A stretch of 64,000 bases of DNA from Caldilineaceae bacterium (lineage in GTDB: Bacteria; Chloroflexota; Anaerolineae; Caldilineales; Caldilineaceae): contig JAJEDI010000052.1 of NCBI GenBank assembly GCA_022821585.1, forward strand, positions 1-64,000. The letters are read 5' to 3'. Positions 19,759-27,984 of the stretch are shown piece by piece (the stretch's first letter is position 1; every line of letters starts with the position of its first letter). The notes beneath the pieces are model-generated. The model made no database searches, was not told the origin of the DNA, and saw only the letters and a list, made by a program, of their open reading frames with translations. The position numbers were made by a program, and so were the translations under genes.

Positions 19759-19967
19759 CCGCCGCAACTGCTCTGAACGACGCAGGCACACTGGCTGAAA
19801 CAGGCAAGCAGCGTCTGGTGCCTCCTTCCCACCAGAATTGACGGGATAATCCAGTCAGTTCTGCGGATGAAGTGGAGGTGGCTCCGCGCTATCATTGAGA
19901 ATGTACGACTTAAAAACTGTTCACGGCGCTTCGCCTCTCAGAAGAAGGCTTCTATTGGAGAAGAAAT

Positions 19968-20876
19968 ATGACAACAGAGTTTAGGGCAGTGGCTGATGCA
20001 ATGGCGGCCGTAGTCGAATCGGCTGGGCAAAGTGTGGTGCAGGTAAACGGCCGGCGCCGGCTTCCCGCAAGTGGACTCGTCTGGTCAGCTGAGGGTGTTA
20101 TCGTTACCGCAAACCATGTGGTCAGGACCGAAGATGTGAAAGTCACCTTGCCCGACGGCGACCGACTGAATGCGACCCTGATTGGACGGGATCCTGCCAT
20201 TGACCTAGCGGTGTTACGCATCGACCGCGACGATCATGCAGACTCCCCATGGTCTCCCGAAGAAGAGTTGCGAGTAGGTGCCATGGTGTTCGCCCTCGGC
20301 CGGCCGGGCTCAACCATCCAGGCTTCCATGGGCATTCTCAGCGCCCTGGGTAAGGACTGGCGCCTACACGGCGGAGCTCGGATCAGCCATTACGTGCGCG
20401 CCGACCTTGTCATGTTCCCTGGCTTTTCCGGCGGCCCCATTGTCGACGCAGATGGGCGCGTCGTCGGCCTGGCGACATCTGCGCTGAGTCGCGATGGCGG
20501 CATTGCTCTGACCCACACCACCATCGAGCCAACGGTGGAAGCCATACTGAAACATGGCTCGGTACGTAGAGGCTATCTGGGCGTGGGCGTGCAGACCGTT
20601 CAATTACCCCCTGCTCAGAGAAGTGAACTGGGTCAGGAGACGGGAGTACTTTTCAACTCCGTTACCCCCGACAGCCCTGCCGAACGGGGAGGCCTGGTCG
20701 TGGGTGACATTCTCGCCAACATTGACGGTGAATCGATCTTCACGCCTGAGGACCTGGCAGCAACTCTGCGCAGTGACCTGACGGGCAAGGAGGCAACTCT
20801 ACAGATAATTCGTGGCGGCGCGCTGCACAAATTATCGGTCGAGATTGAGGTTAGGGAGGAGCGGAGCAAGCAGTGA
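19968..20876 (+). CDS. HtrA/DegP-like serine protease without export signal
   Basis: 302 residues; the start follows GGAGAAGAAAT. A trypsin-like domain carries the triad His50 ('VTANHVV'), Asp79 ('AIDLAVLRID') and Ser154 ('FPGFSGGPIV'). A single PDZ domain follows (about 195-295, 'GYLGVGVQTV', 'DSPAERGGLVVGDIL'). HtrA proteins degrade or sense misfolded proteins, usually outside the cytoplasm. Here the protein begins directly with 'MTTEFRAVADAMAAVV' and shows no signal peptide or membrane helix, so a cytoplasmic location is inferred. It is 209 bases after the regulator gene and convergent with the Nudix gene. Confidence 0.9.
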   Translation: MTTEFRAVADAMAAVVESAGQSVVQVNGRRRLPASGLVWSAEGVIVTANHVVRTEDVKVTLPDGDRLNATLIGRDPAIDLAVLRIDRDDHADSPWSPEEELRVGAMVFALGRPGSTIQASMGILSALGKDWRLHGGARISHYVRADLVMFPGFSGGPIVDADGRVVGLATSALSRDGGIALTHTTIEPTVEAILKHGSVRRGYLGVGVQTVQLPPAQRSELGQETGVLFNSVTPDSPAERGGLVVGDILANIDGESIFTPEDLAATLRSDLTGKEATLQIIRGGALHKLSVEIEVREERSKQ

Positions 20877-20958
20877 AGGACGACTGCCCAGCAGCATCCG
20901 GTTCACTCTCGCAGCTTAGTCGCAGTCTGGGCAGGCAATTCTTAGACTGAATGGAGCT

Positions 20959-20996
20959 GGAAAGGCGTCAGCAGTTACGATGCTGGCGTCCCTTCC
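20959..20996. terminator. Hairpin between convergent genes
   Basis: GGCGTCAGCA and TGCTGGCGTC flank a 7-base loop (20974-20980) and pair over nine to ten positions with two G-T pairs; 'GGAA' and 'TTCC' outside extend it imperfectly. It lies between the stops of the HtrA-like and Nudix genes. There is no T-run, so a terminator role is tentative. Confidence 0.35.
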
Positions 20997-21016
20997 ACTG
21001 TCTGCCAACGGGTCAC

Positions 21017-21589
21017 CTACAGTTCCTGCATCAATTGCAGAAGCGCGATTTCGCCCTGCGAAAGCGTCAGCCTGTGAACGTCATTCAGCGATCGAAATCC
21101 GGCGCCCAACTCGTAGCCGTCGGCCTCCATTGCCTCCGGACTATGTCTGCCTGCCTCCGCCCTGTAAACAAGCTGAAGAAAATCTGGGTAGGGGTATCTG
21201 TAACCAGATGGCTTAATGGAGTGGATATGATAGTGGAAAAGGCCGATGAGAACCGGCTCACCGTGGACGCTCCACCCTGTCTCCTCCAACAACTCCCTCT
21301 CCAACGCCTCCAGTAACCCTTCTCCTGCATCCACACGCCCACCGGGAATGATATGCTCGCCCTCTGGATCCCGAACTACCATGATTCGACCCCCGCGCGT
21401 CAGCAGAGCCCTGACCGAAGTCACTAAGCCCAACGGGGGTGAGTCTGATGGCGTCAGAGAGTAAGTAGCTCTCGTCTGCAGAAGTTCTATGCCACCTCCC
21501 CGCCAGTCCTGCCGTTCCTCAGCAAGAGGCGACCTTCCACGCAGGAAGGTCTTCAGGCTTCTATCCACACTCGGTCTGTGGGCGGGCAC
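21017..21589 (-). CDS. Nudix hydrolase
   Basis: 190 residues from a GTG at 21589; a TGA lies immediately upstream in frame, so the start cannot be earlier. The Nudix box is complete: G84-x5-E90-x7-R98-E99-x2-E102-E103-x-G105-W106. The box glutamates bind Mg or Mn and the enzyme cleaves a nucleoside diphosphate linked to another moiety. The first 50 residues are non-conserved; the domain runs from about 55 to 175. Substrate unknown. It lies 11 bases after the exonuclease stop, as last gene of the 21-30 kb minus-strand series. Confidence 0.9.
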   Translation of the reverse strand: MPAHRPSVDRSLKTFLRGRSPLAEERQDWRGGGIELLQTRATYSLTPSDSPPLGLVTSVRALLTRGGRIMVVRDPEGEHIIPGGRVDAGEGLLEALERELLEETGWSVHGEPVLIGLFHYHIHSIKPSGYRYPYPDFLQLVYRAEAGRHSPEAMEADGYELGAGFRSLNDVHRLTLSQGEIALLQLMQEL

Positions 21590-21600
21590 TCATGGGGCCC

Positions 21601-22164
21601 TCAAGCGGCAACAGGAAGGCCCGCCATGTGCCGGAAAACTGCACACGTCAGCCGGGCATCGCCTACGGCCCTATGGCTGTTCGGCAAGGCGATGCCGCAC
21701 TGTCGGCCCGCATTTTGAAGACTCTGCCACTTTGAGTCTCTTACGCCCAGGCGCTCACCGTAGAACCTGGCGTACATCTTCATCACGCAAAAGGCGCTCC
21801 CCCCAAACTCCTCCCAGGCCAAGCCGCGCTGCCTGTGCGACTGCCGCATCATTCGCAAGTCAAAATCTGCGTTGAAGATGCCAACCCGCCGTCCTTGAAA
21901 CAGTAGCTGGACTTCGGGCCAGACTTCTGCCCAGGAAGGTGCGTCCCTGACCATCTCGTTGGAAATACCATGTAAAGCGATGACGTCTGCCGGTATACGC
22001 CGTCTGGGCCGCACAAGACTCTCCAAGACCGTCTTGCCTTCCACGTCAACGACACCGACTTCAACGATCTCGGCGGTCTTGCTGAGACCGGTAGTCTCGG
22101 TGTCGAAAAACAAGGGTCCGTCCTCAAGAATGGCAAGTGCCCGTTCTGCAGCTGTATTCCGCAT
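21601..22164 (-). CDS. DEDDh 3'-5' exonuclease (DnaQ-like)
   Basis: 187 residues from the ATG at 22164, preceded by AGGA; a longer reading to 22239 adds 25 hydrophobic residues without a ribosome site. The exonuclease fold is clear: Exo I Asp21-x-Glu23 ('LFFDTETTGL'), Exo II Asp100 ('GIFNADFDLRMM'), and Exo III His164-x4-Asp169 ('SHRAVGDARLT'). These acidic residues bind two Mg ions to remove 3' nucleotides. The length and lack of extra domains fit a stand-alone epsilon-like or RNase T-like nuclease rather than PolC. Its neighbours (Nudix, oxidoreductases) do not reveal its role. Confidence 0.88.
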   Translation of the reverse strand: MRNTAAERALAILEDGPLFFDTETTGLSKTAEIVEVGVVDVEGKTVLESLVRPRRRIPADVIALHGISNEMVRDAPSWAEVWPEVQLLFQGRRVGIFNADFDLRMMRQSHRQRGLAWEEFGGSAFCVMKMYARFYGERLGVRDSKWQSLQNAGRQCGIALPNSHRAVGDARLTCAVFRHMAGLPVAA

Positions 22165-22344
22165 TGAATGTCCTGCTAAAACTGTGAGAGGGAGAAGGAC
22201 AAGGGCGGAGGCGATTTGGCGCTTGGCAAGGCCTGCCAAGCCATACCCAACCTTGACGTTGGGCCATTTCCACCGGAAAACTGCTCAAGCCGTCAGTTGC
22301 CCCTGCTTCAACTTTGGAGAATCGCTCCGGGTCACACTTCCCTT

Positions 22345-23337
22345 CTATTGCAACACCACCGGCTCAGCACGCCGAGACGACTCGTAGGCTGCCAGCGCTA
22401 CCTCCAGCGCTCTCTGACCGTCTTCACCGCTGACCGACGGCTCCCGGTCCTCCCTAATCATATCGACGAAATCCGCCACCAAACCCTCGTCGCCGCTGCT
22501 GCCCCAATTGACCGAGGATGTCTTGCCCTCTCCCTCTGAACTAACCTGCAGGTTCTGCTCAAAGGCGTCAACACTTATCAGACCATTCTCACCAAGGACA
22601 TCCAGCTTCACGTCTCCCCAGGTTGGGTAACTCGGCGGCCGCGACCAGCTCGTGTCCAGAGTGCCAAATACACCGTTGTTGAGCCGGAAACTCAGCAGAC
22701 CTACGTCGTCGATGCCCAGACCAGGATGCAACAGTTCATGGCCGACCTCGGCGTAGACCTCCTCAACCTCCGTGTCCCAGAACCAGCGAAGCAGGTCGAT
22801 AACATGCACTGTGTGATCAATCACCGCGCCGCCGCCAGCAAGCTTGTGATCGACAAACCATCGGCCCGGCATCGAGCCATGATTGGTGCTCTTGACGCTG
22901 TAGACCTCACCCAGCACGCCGGCATCGAGATGCTGCTTCAACTCTATCACCGGCGGGGAAAAGCGCATTGGGAAGGCGATCTGCAGCTTCGTTCCCGTCT
23001 CCCGGCAGCGGTGAATCATCTCCAGTCCATCTTCGATCGTCGTGGCTATGGGCTTCTCACAAAGAATTCCGTGAACACGACCGGCAGATTGCAGAACCAG
23101 CGGCGCATGCAGCGCATTTTCTGAACAGATGATCACACCGTCAAGCTCTTGCTCCAACAGGCCCTCTACCCGCCTGAAATAGGGCACGTTGTATTGGGCG
23201 GCAAAACGGCCCCCCCGATCATAGTCATCGTCGTAAATGCCTGCGATCGCTACCTCTTGCATCTGGGCAAGGAAGTGAATGTAGCTGACCGCATGCATGT
23301 GGGCAAAGCTAAGCATGCCGATTCGAATGTCTGACAT
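22345..23337 (-). CDS. Gfo/Idh/MocA family oxidoreductase
   Basis: 330 residues; the ATG at 23337 follows GAGGAAAA. The N-terminal Rossmann domain begins 'IRIGMLSFAHMHAVSYIHFL', with the usual glycine-rich loop replaced by Ser-Phe-Ala-His-Met-His, a variant seen in some family members. Glu94-Lys95-Pro96 ('LCEKPIATT') is the conserved nicotinamide-site motif. The C-terminal domain has 'GGGAVIDHTVHVIDLLRWFW', where the Asp and His form the usual catalytic region. It likely oxidises a sugar or polyol with NAD(P). It is the fourth-last gene in a minus-strand series with two more Gfo/Idh genes upstream. Confidence 0.9.
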   Translation of the reverse strand: MSDIRIGMLSFAHMHAVSYIHFLAQMQEVAIAGIYDDDYDRGGRFAAQYNVPYFRRVEGLLEQELDGVIICSENALHAPLVLQSAGRVHGILCEKPIATTIEDGLEMIHRCRETGTKLQIAFPMRFSPPVIELKQHLDAGVLGEVYSVKSTNHGSMPGRWFVDHKLAGGGAVIDHTVHVIDLLRWFWDTEVEEVYAEVGHELLHPGLGIDDVGLLSFRLNNGVFGTLDTSWSRPPSYPTWGDVKLDVLGENGLISVDAFEQNLQVSSEGEGKTSSVNWGSSGDEGLVADFVDMIREDREPSVSGEDGQRALEVALAAYESSRRAEPVVLQ

Positions 23338-23470
23338 CTAAATGGTTTTCCTCTTACTCTGGCTGGGACTCATTTTCTGGGTCAGTAGAAAAGAGACCAT
23401 ATCGGCCTGCATCCTGATGCATCACGCAAACGGAATGGGACCCACTGCTAGGATCCTTCATTGAGCAGTC

Positions 23471-24484
23471 CTACCTGATAATCTCTGGTTTTTCTGACTG
23501 CAGGCTGTCGATCGCGGCCCGTGCGACTTTCACCGCCATCATCCCGTCATGGGGTGAAACAAGGAACGGTTCCTTCGCCTCGACGCATTGCACAAAGTGT
23601 GCCAGTTCAGCATAATATGGGTCATGATGCGGCGCCGTCGGTGAGCTTCCTGACGACGCCAGACTTCCGTCCTCCTGCGCCAGGGCCACTTCCACCGGCG
23701 GCTGCGTCCGCGAATCCCACTCAATGACCCCGCCTGTGCCAGCGATTTCGATGCGGGTCGAAGAGCGCCCACGGGGGTAAGACCAACTTCCCTCAATGTG
23801 GCCGACTGCCCCGTTTGCAAAGCGCAACGTTATCAGCGCGTGGTCCTTAGGCTCCTTACCCGCGTACATCATTCCCCGCGCGAAGACACGCTCGATCTCT
23901 CCGAAACACCAGCGCTGGTAGTCGATGTCGTGAATACAGAGGTCCAGTAGAACACCACCGCTCTGCGCAAAGTCGGCGTAGTAGCTGGTTATGGCCAGAC
24001 CCTTGCGCCAAGTCGACACCGCATCCGGGTAACTCCCGCTGCGTACAGTGCGGATTACTCCGGGCGCGCCGATTGCGCCGCTGTCCAGCACCTGCTTGGC
24101 TTTGGCAAACTGTGGGAAGAATCGGACGACCATCGCAACAAAGAGCTGCGTTCCCGTACGTTCCGCGACGTCCAGTATCCGAGCGCAGTCCATTAAGCTG
24201 TTTGCCAAGGGTTTTTCGCATACCGTCGGGTGCCCTGCCTCCAACGCCTTCACCACTGGCTCAACGTGGGCCGTTCCCGGTGTACACACGTCAACGTAGT
24301 CAACGTTATCGAGCAGTTCATGCATACTGCGGAATACCCTGCCTCCGGATCTCTGTACAGCTGCCCGGGCAGCGTCCTTTACAATGTCATAGAAACCAAC
24401 CAGTTCAATCCCCGGCATCCGATTCCAGCGGTCAGCGTGCGTTCTGGATATCCCACCCGCTCCGACGATCCCGACACGTTTCAT
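23471..24484 (-). CDS. Gfo/Idh/MocA family oxidoreductase
   Basis: 337 residues. It has the canonical dinucleotide loop 'VGIVGAGGISRTHADRW' at residues 4-20 and Glu90-Lys91-Pro92 ('CEKPLANSL'). In the C-terminal domain, 'GGVLLDLCIHDIDYQRWCFG' supplies the D-x3-D/H catalytic pattern, followed by 'VGHIEGSWSYPRGRSS'. This is a typical NAD(P)-dependent sugar or inositol dehydrogenase layout. It is separated by 133 bases from the paralogue downstream and by 88 bases from the HicB-like gene upstream. The three paralogues of this cluster differ clearly from each other, so they probably act on different intermediates. Confidence 0.92.
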   Translation of the reverse strand: MKRVGIVGAGGISRTHADRWNRMPGIELVGFYDIVKDAARAAVQRSGGRVFRSMHELLDNVDYVDVCTPGTAHVEPVVKALEAGHPTVCEKPLANSLMDCARILDVAERTGTQLFVAMVVRFFPQFAKAKQVLDSGAIGAPGVIRTVRSGSYPDAVSTWRKGLAITSYYADFAQSGGVLLDLCIHDIDYQRWCFGEIERVFARGMMYAGKEPKDHALITLRFANGAVGHIEGSWSYPRGRSSTRIEIAGTGGVIEWDSRTQPPVEVALAQEDGSLASSGSSPTAPHHDPYYAELAHFVQCVEAKEPFLVSPHDGMMAVKVARAAIDSLQSEKPEIIR

Positions 24485-24572
24485 AGATTTCTCACTTCTT
24501 GGGTTTCCTGCAATTGGTACCGGATACTCATTCTATCAGATCGGAAAACACGATCAGCGCTGCTCCACTCCT

Positions 24573-24812
24573 TCAGGCAGTTTCCAGCATTCTGTTTGCA
24601 TAGTCCTTACCCGCAGTTGGAGACGGCAGTGGCTTGCAGTCCTCAGTACAGAGTTCAATTGTCTCCGCTACAATGCGGCAAATTTCAGCGAAAACCGCCT
24701 CTTCGTCTTCTCCATGGCATCCCCAATAGAATAGTCCGGGACAACTGCCGACGTAACAGTTGTCTTCTTCCGACCATGCCACGATTCTAGCGTAGAGGGC
24801 GCTGGTCTTCAC
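24573..24812 (-). CDS. HicB-like antitoxin-fold protein, no HicA partner
   Basis: 79 residues from a GTG at 24812, preceded by GAGGGG. It has the HicB N-terminal partial-RNase-H-like fold: 'YARIVAWSEEDNCYVGSCPG', then the 'GDTEEEA..NI.EAI'-like 'GEDEEAVFAEICRIVAETIE'. There is no C-terminal helix-turn-helix or ribbon-helix-helix, so it is a short form. HicB proteins neutralise the HicA mRNA interferase, but no HicA-like ORF (about 60 residues) is found on either side. It sits between two oxidoreductase genes, 33 bases after the upstream one. It is either an orphan antitoxin or a member recruited for another role. Confidence 0.75.
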   Translation of the reverse strand: MKTSALYARIVAWSEEDNCYVGSCPGLFYWGCHGEDEEAVFAEICRIVAETIELCTEDCKPLPSPTAGKDYANRMLETA

Positions 24813-24845
24813 TTTCCCCTCACCTTCATATCAAGGCTTTGCACT

Positions 24846-26111
24846 CTAGCCAAGACCGAAGTGGTCGTCTATCTCCTGCTGGTAACCAGACACCTCACCC
24901 GAAAGCAACTCCTCCATTGACACGGTCCGCCCCAGTTGGGAAGACTCGATCATCCCGAACGCGGCCGCCAGGTCCCGCAGGCCCTCCTCACCGTCGGTCT
25001 CAGGCTGGCCCCCCCGGCCGATGGCCTCCAGCCAGTCGTACTGCTGAATGGCGAAAGGATCCGCAAGGCGCGTTTCGTTCGACCCCACCAGCGGAAACTG
25101 GCCGTCTAGCAGTGCCGGGTCCGCTTCGGCCCAGAACGCCTCTTGGAGATTGCGGCGGCTGCCATCGTCAAGAATAATTTCACCGCCCTTGATGCAACCT
25201 TCGCTCCCGTAGAAAACAGGTGCACCGGGAATCGAAGTCTCCTCGCCATGGCCGCCCCACGACCACATCAGCTGCGCCAGTGAGCCGCCTTCGCAAGTAA
25301 CCGTCGCAAGGTAGGTGTCGTCCACGTTGGCCTCGACGCTTGGGCCCGCCGCCTGGTCACCGTGCAAGTAGCGCATGGGTTCAAACGTCCGGACAGTACC
25401 GCTGACGGCAGCCACCTCCCCACAAACGTAGCGGATCATGTGCATTACGTGCACACCAATGTCTATCGCGCCGCCGCCCGCTCCCTCGAGCTTCCGGTGC
25501 CGCCAGGGCGTTTCCGCCACGATCTTGTCCGGAGACCACAGCCCGCCTATCCCGCCAAACAGTGCAAGCTGGAGGTCGCCGATCATCCCATTGCCAATGG
25601 CCCAAGCCGCGGCGCGTGTGCCGGCCGACTGGCGTACGTTTTCGAACAGCCCCAGTGTCAAGCCCTTTGCCCTGGCACTTTCTACCATTAGGCGCCCTGC
25701 CGCGACCGATATCGCCAGCGGCTTCTGCACGAGCAGATGCAGGCCAGCGTCAAATGCCGCCGCGCCAATCTGGTGATGCATCGACAGCGTCGTGAAGTCG
25801 TTGACCGCATCCACCACGCCCGCCGCTATCATTTCCCTGTAGTCGGTATAGACCCCAACGTCGGTATCCGGCTGGAACTCATCCAGATAGATGTGGGGCG
25901 CCGCCAGCGGGTCCCCCGTCTCTGGCGCCAGCACCGCCGCCCGCGGTGTCGGCCCTTCACCGCGCTTGCGGAACATGAGCGCGTCGTCCTCGTTTCGGGC
26001 ACACAAAGCCGTGATGCGAAAACCGTCATACCCGGCCTCTCGCAGGAGCCGGTAACCTTGCAGATGTGCGTTGAGGATGCGGCCGCAGCCGACAATGCCG
26101 ATTCGGATCAT
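24846..26111 (-). CDS. Gfo/Idh/MocA family oxidoreductase (long form)
   Basis: 421 residues, longer than its neighbours because of an insert at about residues 50-85 ('GEGPTPRAAVLAPETG'). The Rossmann loop reads 'IGIVGCGRILNAHLQGY', and the E-K-P motif is Gln129-Lys130-Pro131. In the C-terminal domain, 'GGGAIDIGVHVMHMIRYVCG' holds the catalytic Asp/His pattern. It is predicted to be a cytoplasmic NAD(P)-dependent sugar or sugar-acid dehydrogenase. The PhyH gene lies 102 bases upstream and the HicB-like gene 33 bases downstream. Confidence 0.9.
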   Translation of the reverse strand: MIRIGIVGCGRILNAHLQGYRLLREAGYDGFRITALCARNEDDALMFRKRGEGPTPRAAVLAPETGDPLAAPHIYLDEFQPDTDVGVYTDYREMIAAGVVDAVNDFTTLSMHHQIGAAAFDAGLHLLVQKPLAISVAAGRLMVESARAKGLTLGLFENVRQSAGTRAAAWAIGNGMIGDLQLALFGGIGGLWSPDKIVAETPWRHRKLEGAGGGAIDIGVHVMHMIRYVCGEVAAVSGTVRTFEPMRYLHGDQAAGPSVEANVDDTYLATVTCEGGSLAQLMWSWGGHGEETSIPGAPVFYGSEGCIKGGEIILDDGSRRNLQEAFWAEADPALLDGQFPLVGSNETRLADPFAIQQYDWLEAIGRGGQPETDGEEGLRDLAAAFGMIESSQLGRTVSMEELLSGEVSGYQQEIDDHFGLG

Positions 26112-26213
26112 GTGATGAAACTCCGCTCAACTGTGGCCGTCTCTGGCAAATGAATGTGACGGGGGGCTTGCCAATTATTCCACGGCGAAACCGTAACGCG
26201 CGGTATCCTCCGC

Positions 26214-27011
26214 TCAGGCGACCTGACTTTCCGGAAAGACCTGTGGAAAGTGTTTGCCGCGCAGTTGCTCACCATCTTCCACTTCGACAAACGCTTTCAT
26301 CACATGCTCGCCGCTGGCGACATAATAGGTCTCGTTCGTCATGTAGTGCAGCGCTATGGCCCGCCGCGGACGGTCACTGTCATTGTCATGGGAACCGTGC
26401 CACGTGAGCGCATGGTGGAAGTGAACCTCGCCCTTCTTCACGGTGCAGCTCGCCACCTGAAGTTCCTTCCCCTCAAACTCGGTCGGCATCTTGTTGATTT
26501 CTTCCAACTTCTGCAGATACGCAATGTTGTTGCCCCATTGGTGGGAACCCCGTACCATCGACATGCAGCCATTCGTTTCATCGGCGTCGTCCAGTGCCAC
26601 CCATGCAGTTACCTCAGTCATGGGACGGATGATCGGCCATAGTGGGGCGTCCTGGTGCCAGTGAGTCGTCCCGCCGGTTTGGGGCGGCTTGTACTGAATC
26701 TGGTCGTGCCAGATACGCAGCTCCGTGGCGCCTGTCAATTGGGCGATGCCGCTTGTGATGTCTTTCCGGCTGATCAGGTCACGGAATGGGCCGCTCGCTT
26801 CCCAAATGTTCACGATCTGCCACACCGCTTTGCTCTCATCACGACTCATATTGCGAACATGAACGGGCTGAGGGATGTCGTCGCGCTCCCGCTCATCAAT
26901 GACGCGCATGACCTCTGCGCGCAGCGTCTCGACTTCCTCATTGCTCAACACCTGCCCGCCGTTCAAAAACCCGTCAGCCTGGAACTGGGCAATCTGTTCT
27001 GAAGTGAGCAT
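26214..27011 (-). CDS. Phytanoyl-CoA dioxygenase (PhyH) family protein
   Basis: 265 residues from the ATG at 27011, which follows a strong GAGGAGAGG; the ATG at 27041 has no such site. All iron and co-substrate ligands are present: His119-Gln-Asp121 in 'THWHQDAPLWP', a distal His in 'HHALTWHGSHDND' and the Arg of 'RPRRAIALHYM'. The N-terminus 'LTSEQIAQFQADGFL' is typical. This is an Fe(II)/2-oxoglutarate oxygenase. The family hydroxylates acyl-CoAs, alkaloids, mitomycin-like metabolites and 2-aminoethylphosphonate among others, so the substrate stays open. It contrasts with the HxD-less member at 4668. It sits between an isomerase-like and an oxidoreductase gene. Confidence 0.92.
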   Translation of the reverse strand: MLTSEQIAQFQADGFLNGGQVLSNEEVETLRAEVMRVIDERERDDIPQPVHVRNMSRDESKAVWQIVNIWEASGPFRDLISRKDITSGIAQLTGATELRIWHDQIQYKPPQTGGTTHWHQDAPLWPIIRPMTEVTAWVALDDADETNGCMSMVRGSHQWGNNIAYLQKLEEINKMPTEFEGKELQVASCTVKKGEVHFHHALTWHGSHDNDSDRPRRAIALHYMTNETYYVASGEHVMKAFVEVEDGEQLRGKHFPQVFPESQVA

Positions 27012-27093
27012 CTGCCTCTCCTCTGAAATAGTGTGACTCATGAGCGGGACAGCCGACCTTCTTTAGCGCCGAATGGATGAGTGCTGCGTCGGC

Positions 27094-27891
27094 TCAGCGC
27101 GCCCCGCACGCTTGCAGGCAGGCCTGCATATGACCGCGGCTCTCCGCGGCGATCACGCAGCACTGCTCCAAACTATATTCCTTTGCACCGATTACCTCCA
27201 GATTCAGTGGGCCGGCATAGCCGTTCTCGTGCAGCACACGCACATACCCCACCAGGTCGATGTCCCCGCGCCCGTTCGCCTGCAGCTCCGGCTTCCCCGG
27301 GCCTTGCTGCCTCCCTTTGCAATCCCGAATGTGTACGTGCTTGACCCGGCTGATCACTGCGGCAATCGCTTCTACGGGGTTCTCATCGGCCCGGTGAATG
27401 TGGGATGGGTCCATGTCGATCCCGAAGTTGGGTGAGCTAATCGCCTCCATTGCCCGCAGCGTCGTCGGCGTGTCGAAGATACTGGCCCCGACGTGAGCCT
27501 TCACGCAGAGGGTAATTCCGTATTTCTCGGCCATTAGCGTTAGCTCGCCCAGCTCGTCAATCGTCTGCGTCAGGCTCTCTTCGTTTCCGCTCTCTCCTCC
27601 CGGCCCGCAGTTGACAATCGGGATTCCGCACTCCACCGCCGCCCGCATCGCTTTCTCCATCAGCTCCCGGTCGCGGCTGGGCTGCTCCATCGCCAGCAGC
27701 TCTAGTTCATAGGTCTGGGCCAGCTGTCTGATCTCAGGCGCCAGCTCTTGCCAGCGGTCCAGGACCAGGTGCTGGGCCATTGCGTCGATGGCGGCCATCT
27801 CAATACCCTCGTACCCGGCCATCGCGATGCAGCGGAAGGCGGTCTCCATGTCGTAACCGCCGAACAGGACTGAATTTGCACCAAGTTTCAT
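27094..27891 (-). CDS. Sugar phosphate isomerase/epimerase-like TIM barrel
   Basis: 265 residues of the AP_endonuc_2 (xylose-isomerase-like) fold. 'AMAGYEGIEMAAID' near residue 27 is the first conserved strand, 'PIVNCGPGG' and 'LCVKAHVGASIFDT' supply the middle strands, and 'FGIDMDPSHIHRADENPVEA' followed by 'VKHVHIRDCKG' carries the Asp/His metal ligands typical of the family. Members isomerise or epimerise sugars such as tagatose, hydroxypyruvate or inosose derivatives. Together with the flanking Gfo/Idh genes it suggests sugar or polyol breakdown. The PhyH gene follows 82 bases downstream and the sulfatase-fold gene lies 93 bases upstream. Confidence 0.88.
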   Translation of the reverse strand: MKLGANSVLFGGYDMETAFRCIAMAGYEGIEMAAIDAMAQHLVLDRWQELAPEIRQLAQTYELELLAMEQPSRDRELMEKAMRAAVECGIPIVNCGPGGESGNEESLTQTIDELGELTLMAEKYGITLCVKAHVGASIFDTPTTLRAMEAISSPNFGIDMDPSHIHRADENPVEAIAAVISRVKHVHIRDCKGRQQGPGKPELQANGRGDIDLVGYVRVLHENGYAGPLNLEVIGAKEYSLEQCCVIAAESRGHMQACLQACGAR

Positions 27892-27984
27892 GAATGTAGC
27901 TCCATTGTGAGCCGACTGGTCGGGCCGCTGTTCTGTCTTCAGTCACCCGTCCTGAATCGTCTGTGTCTAAGCCTCTTTTCCTGC

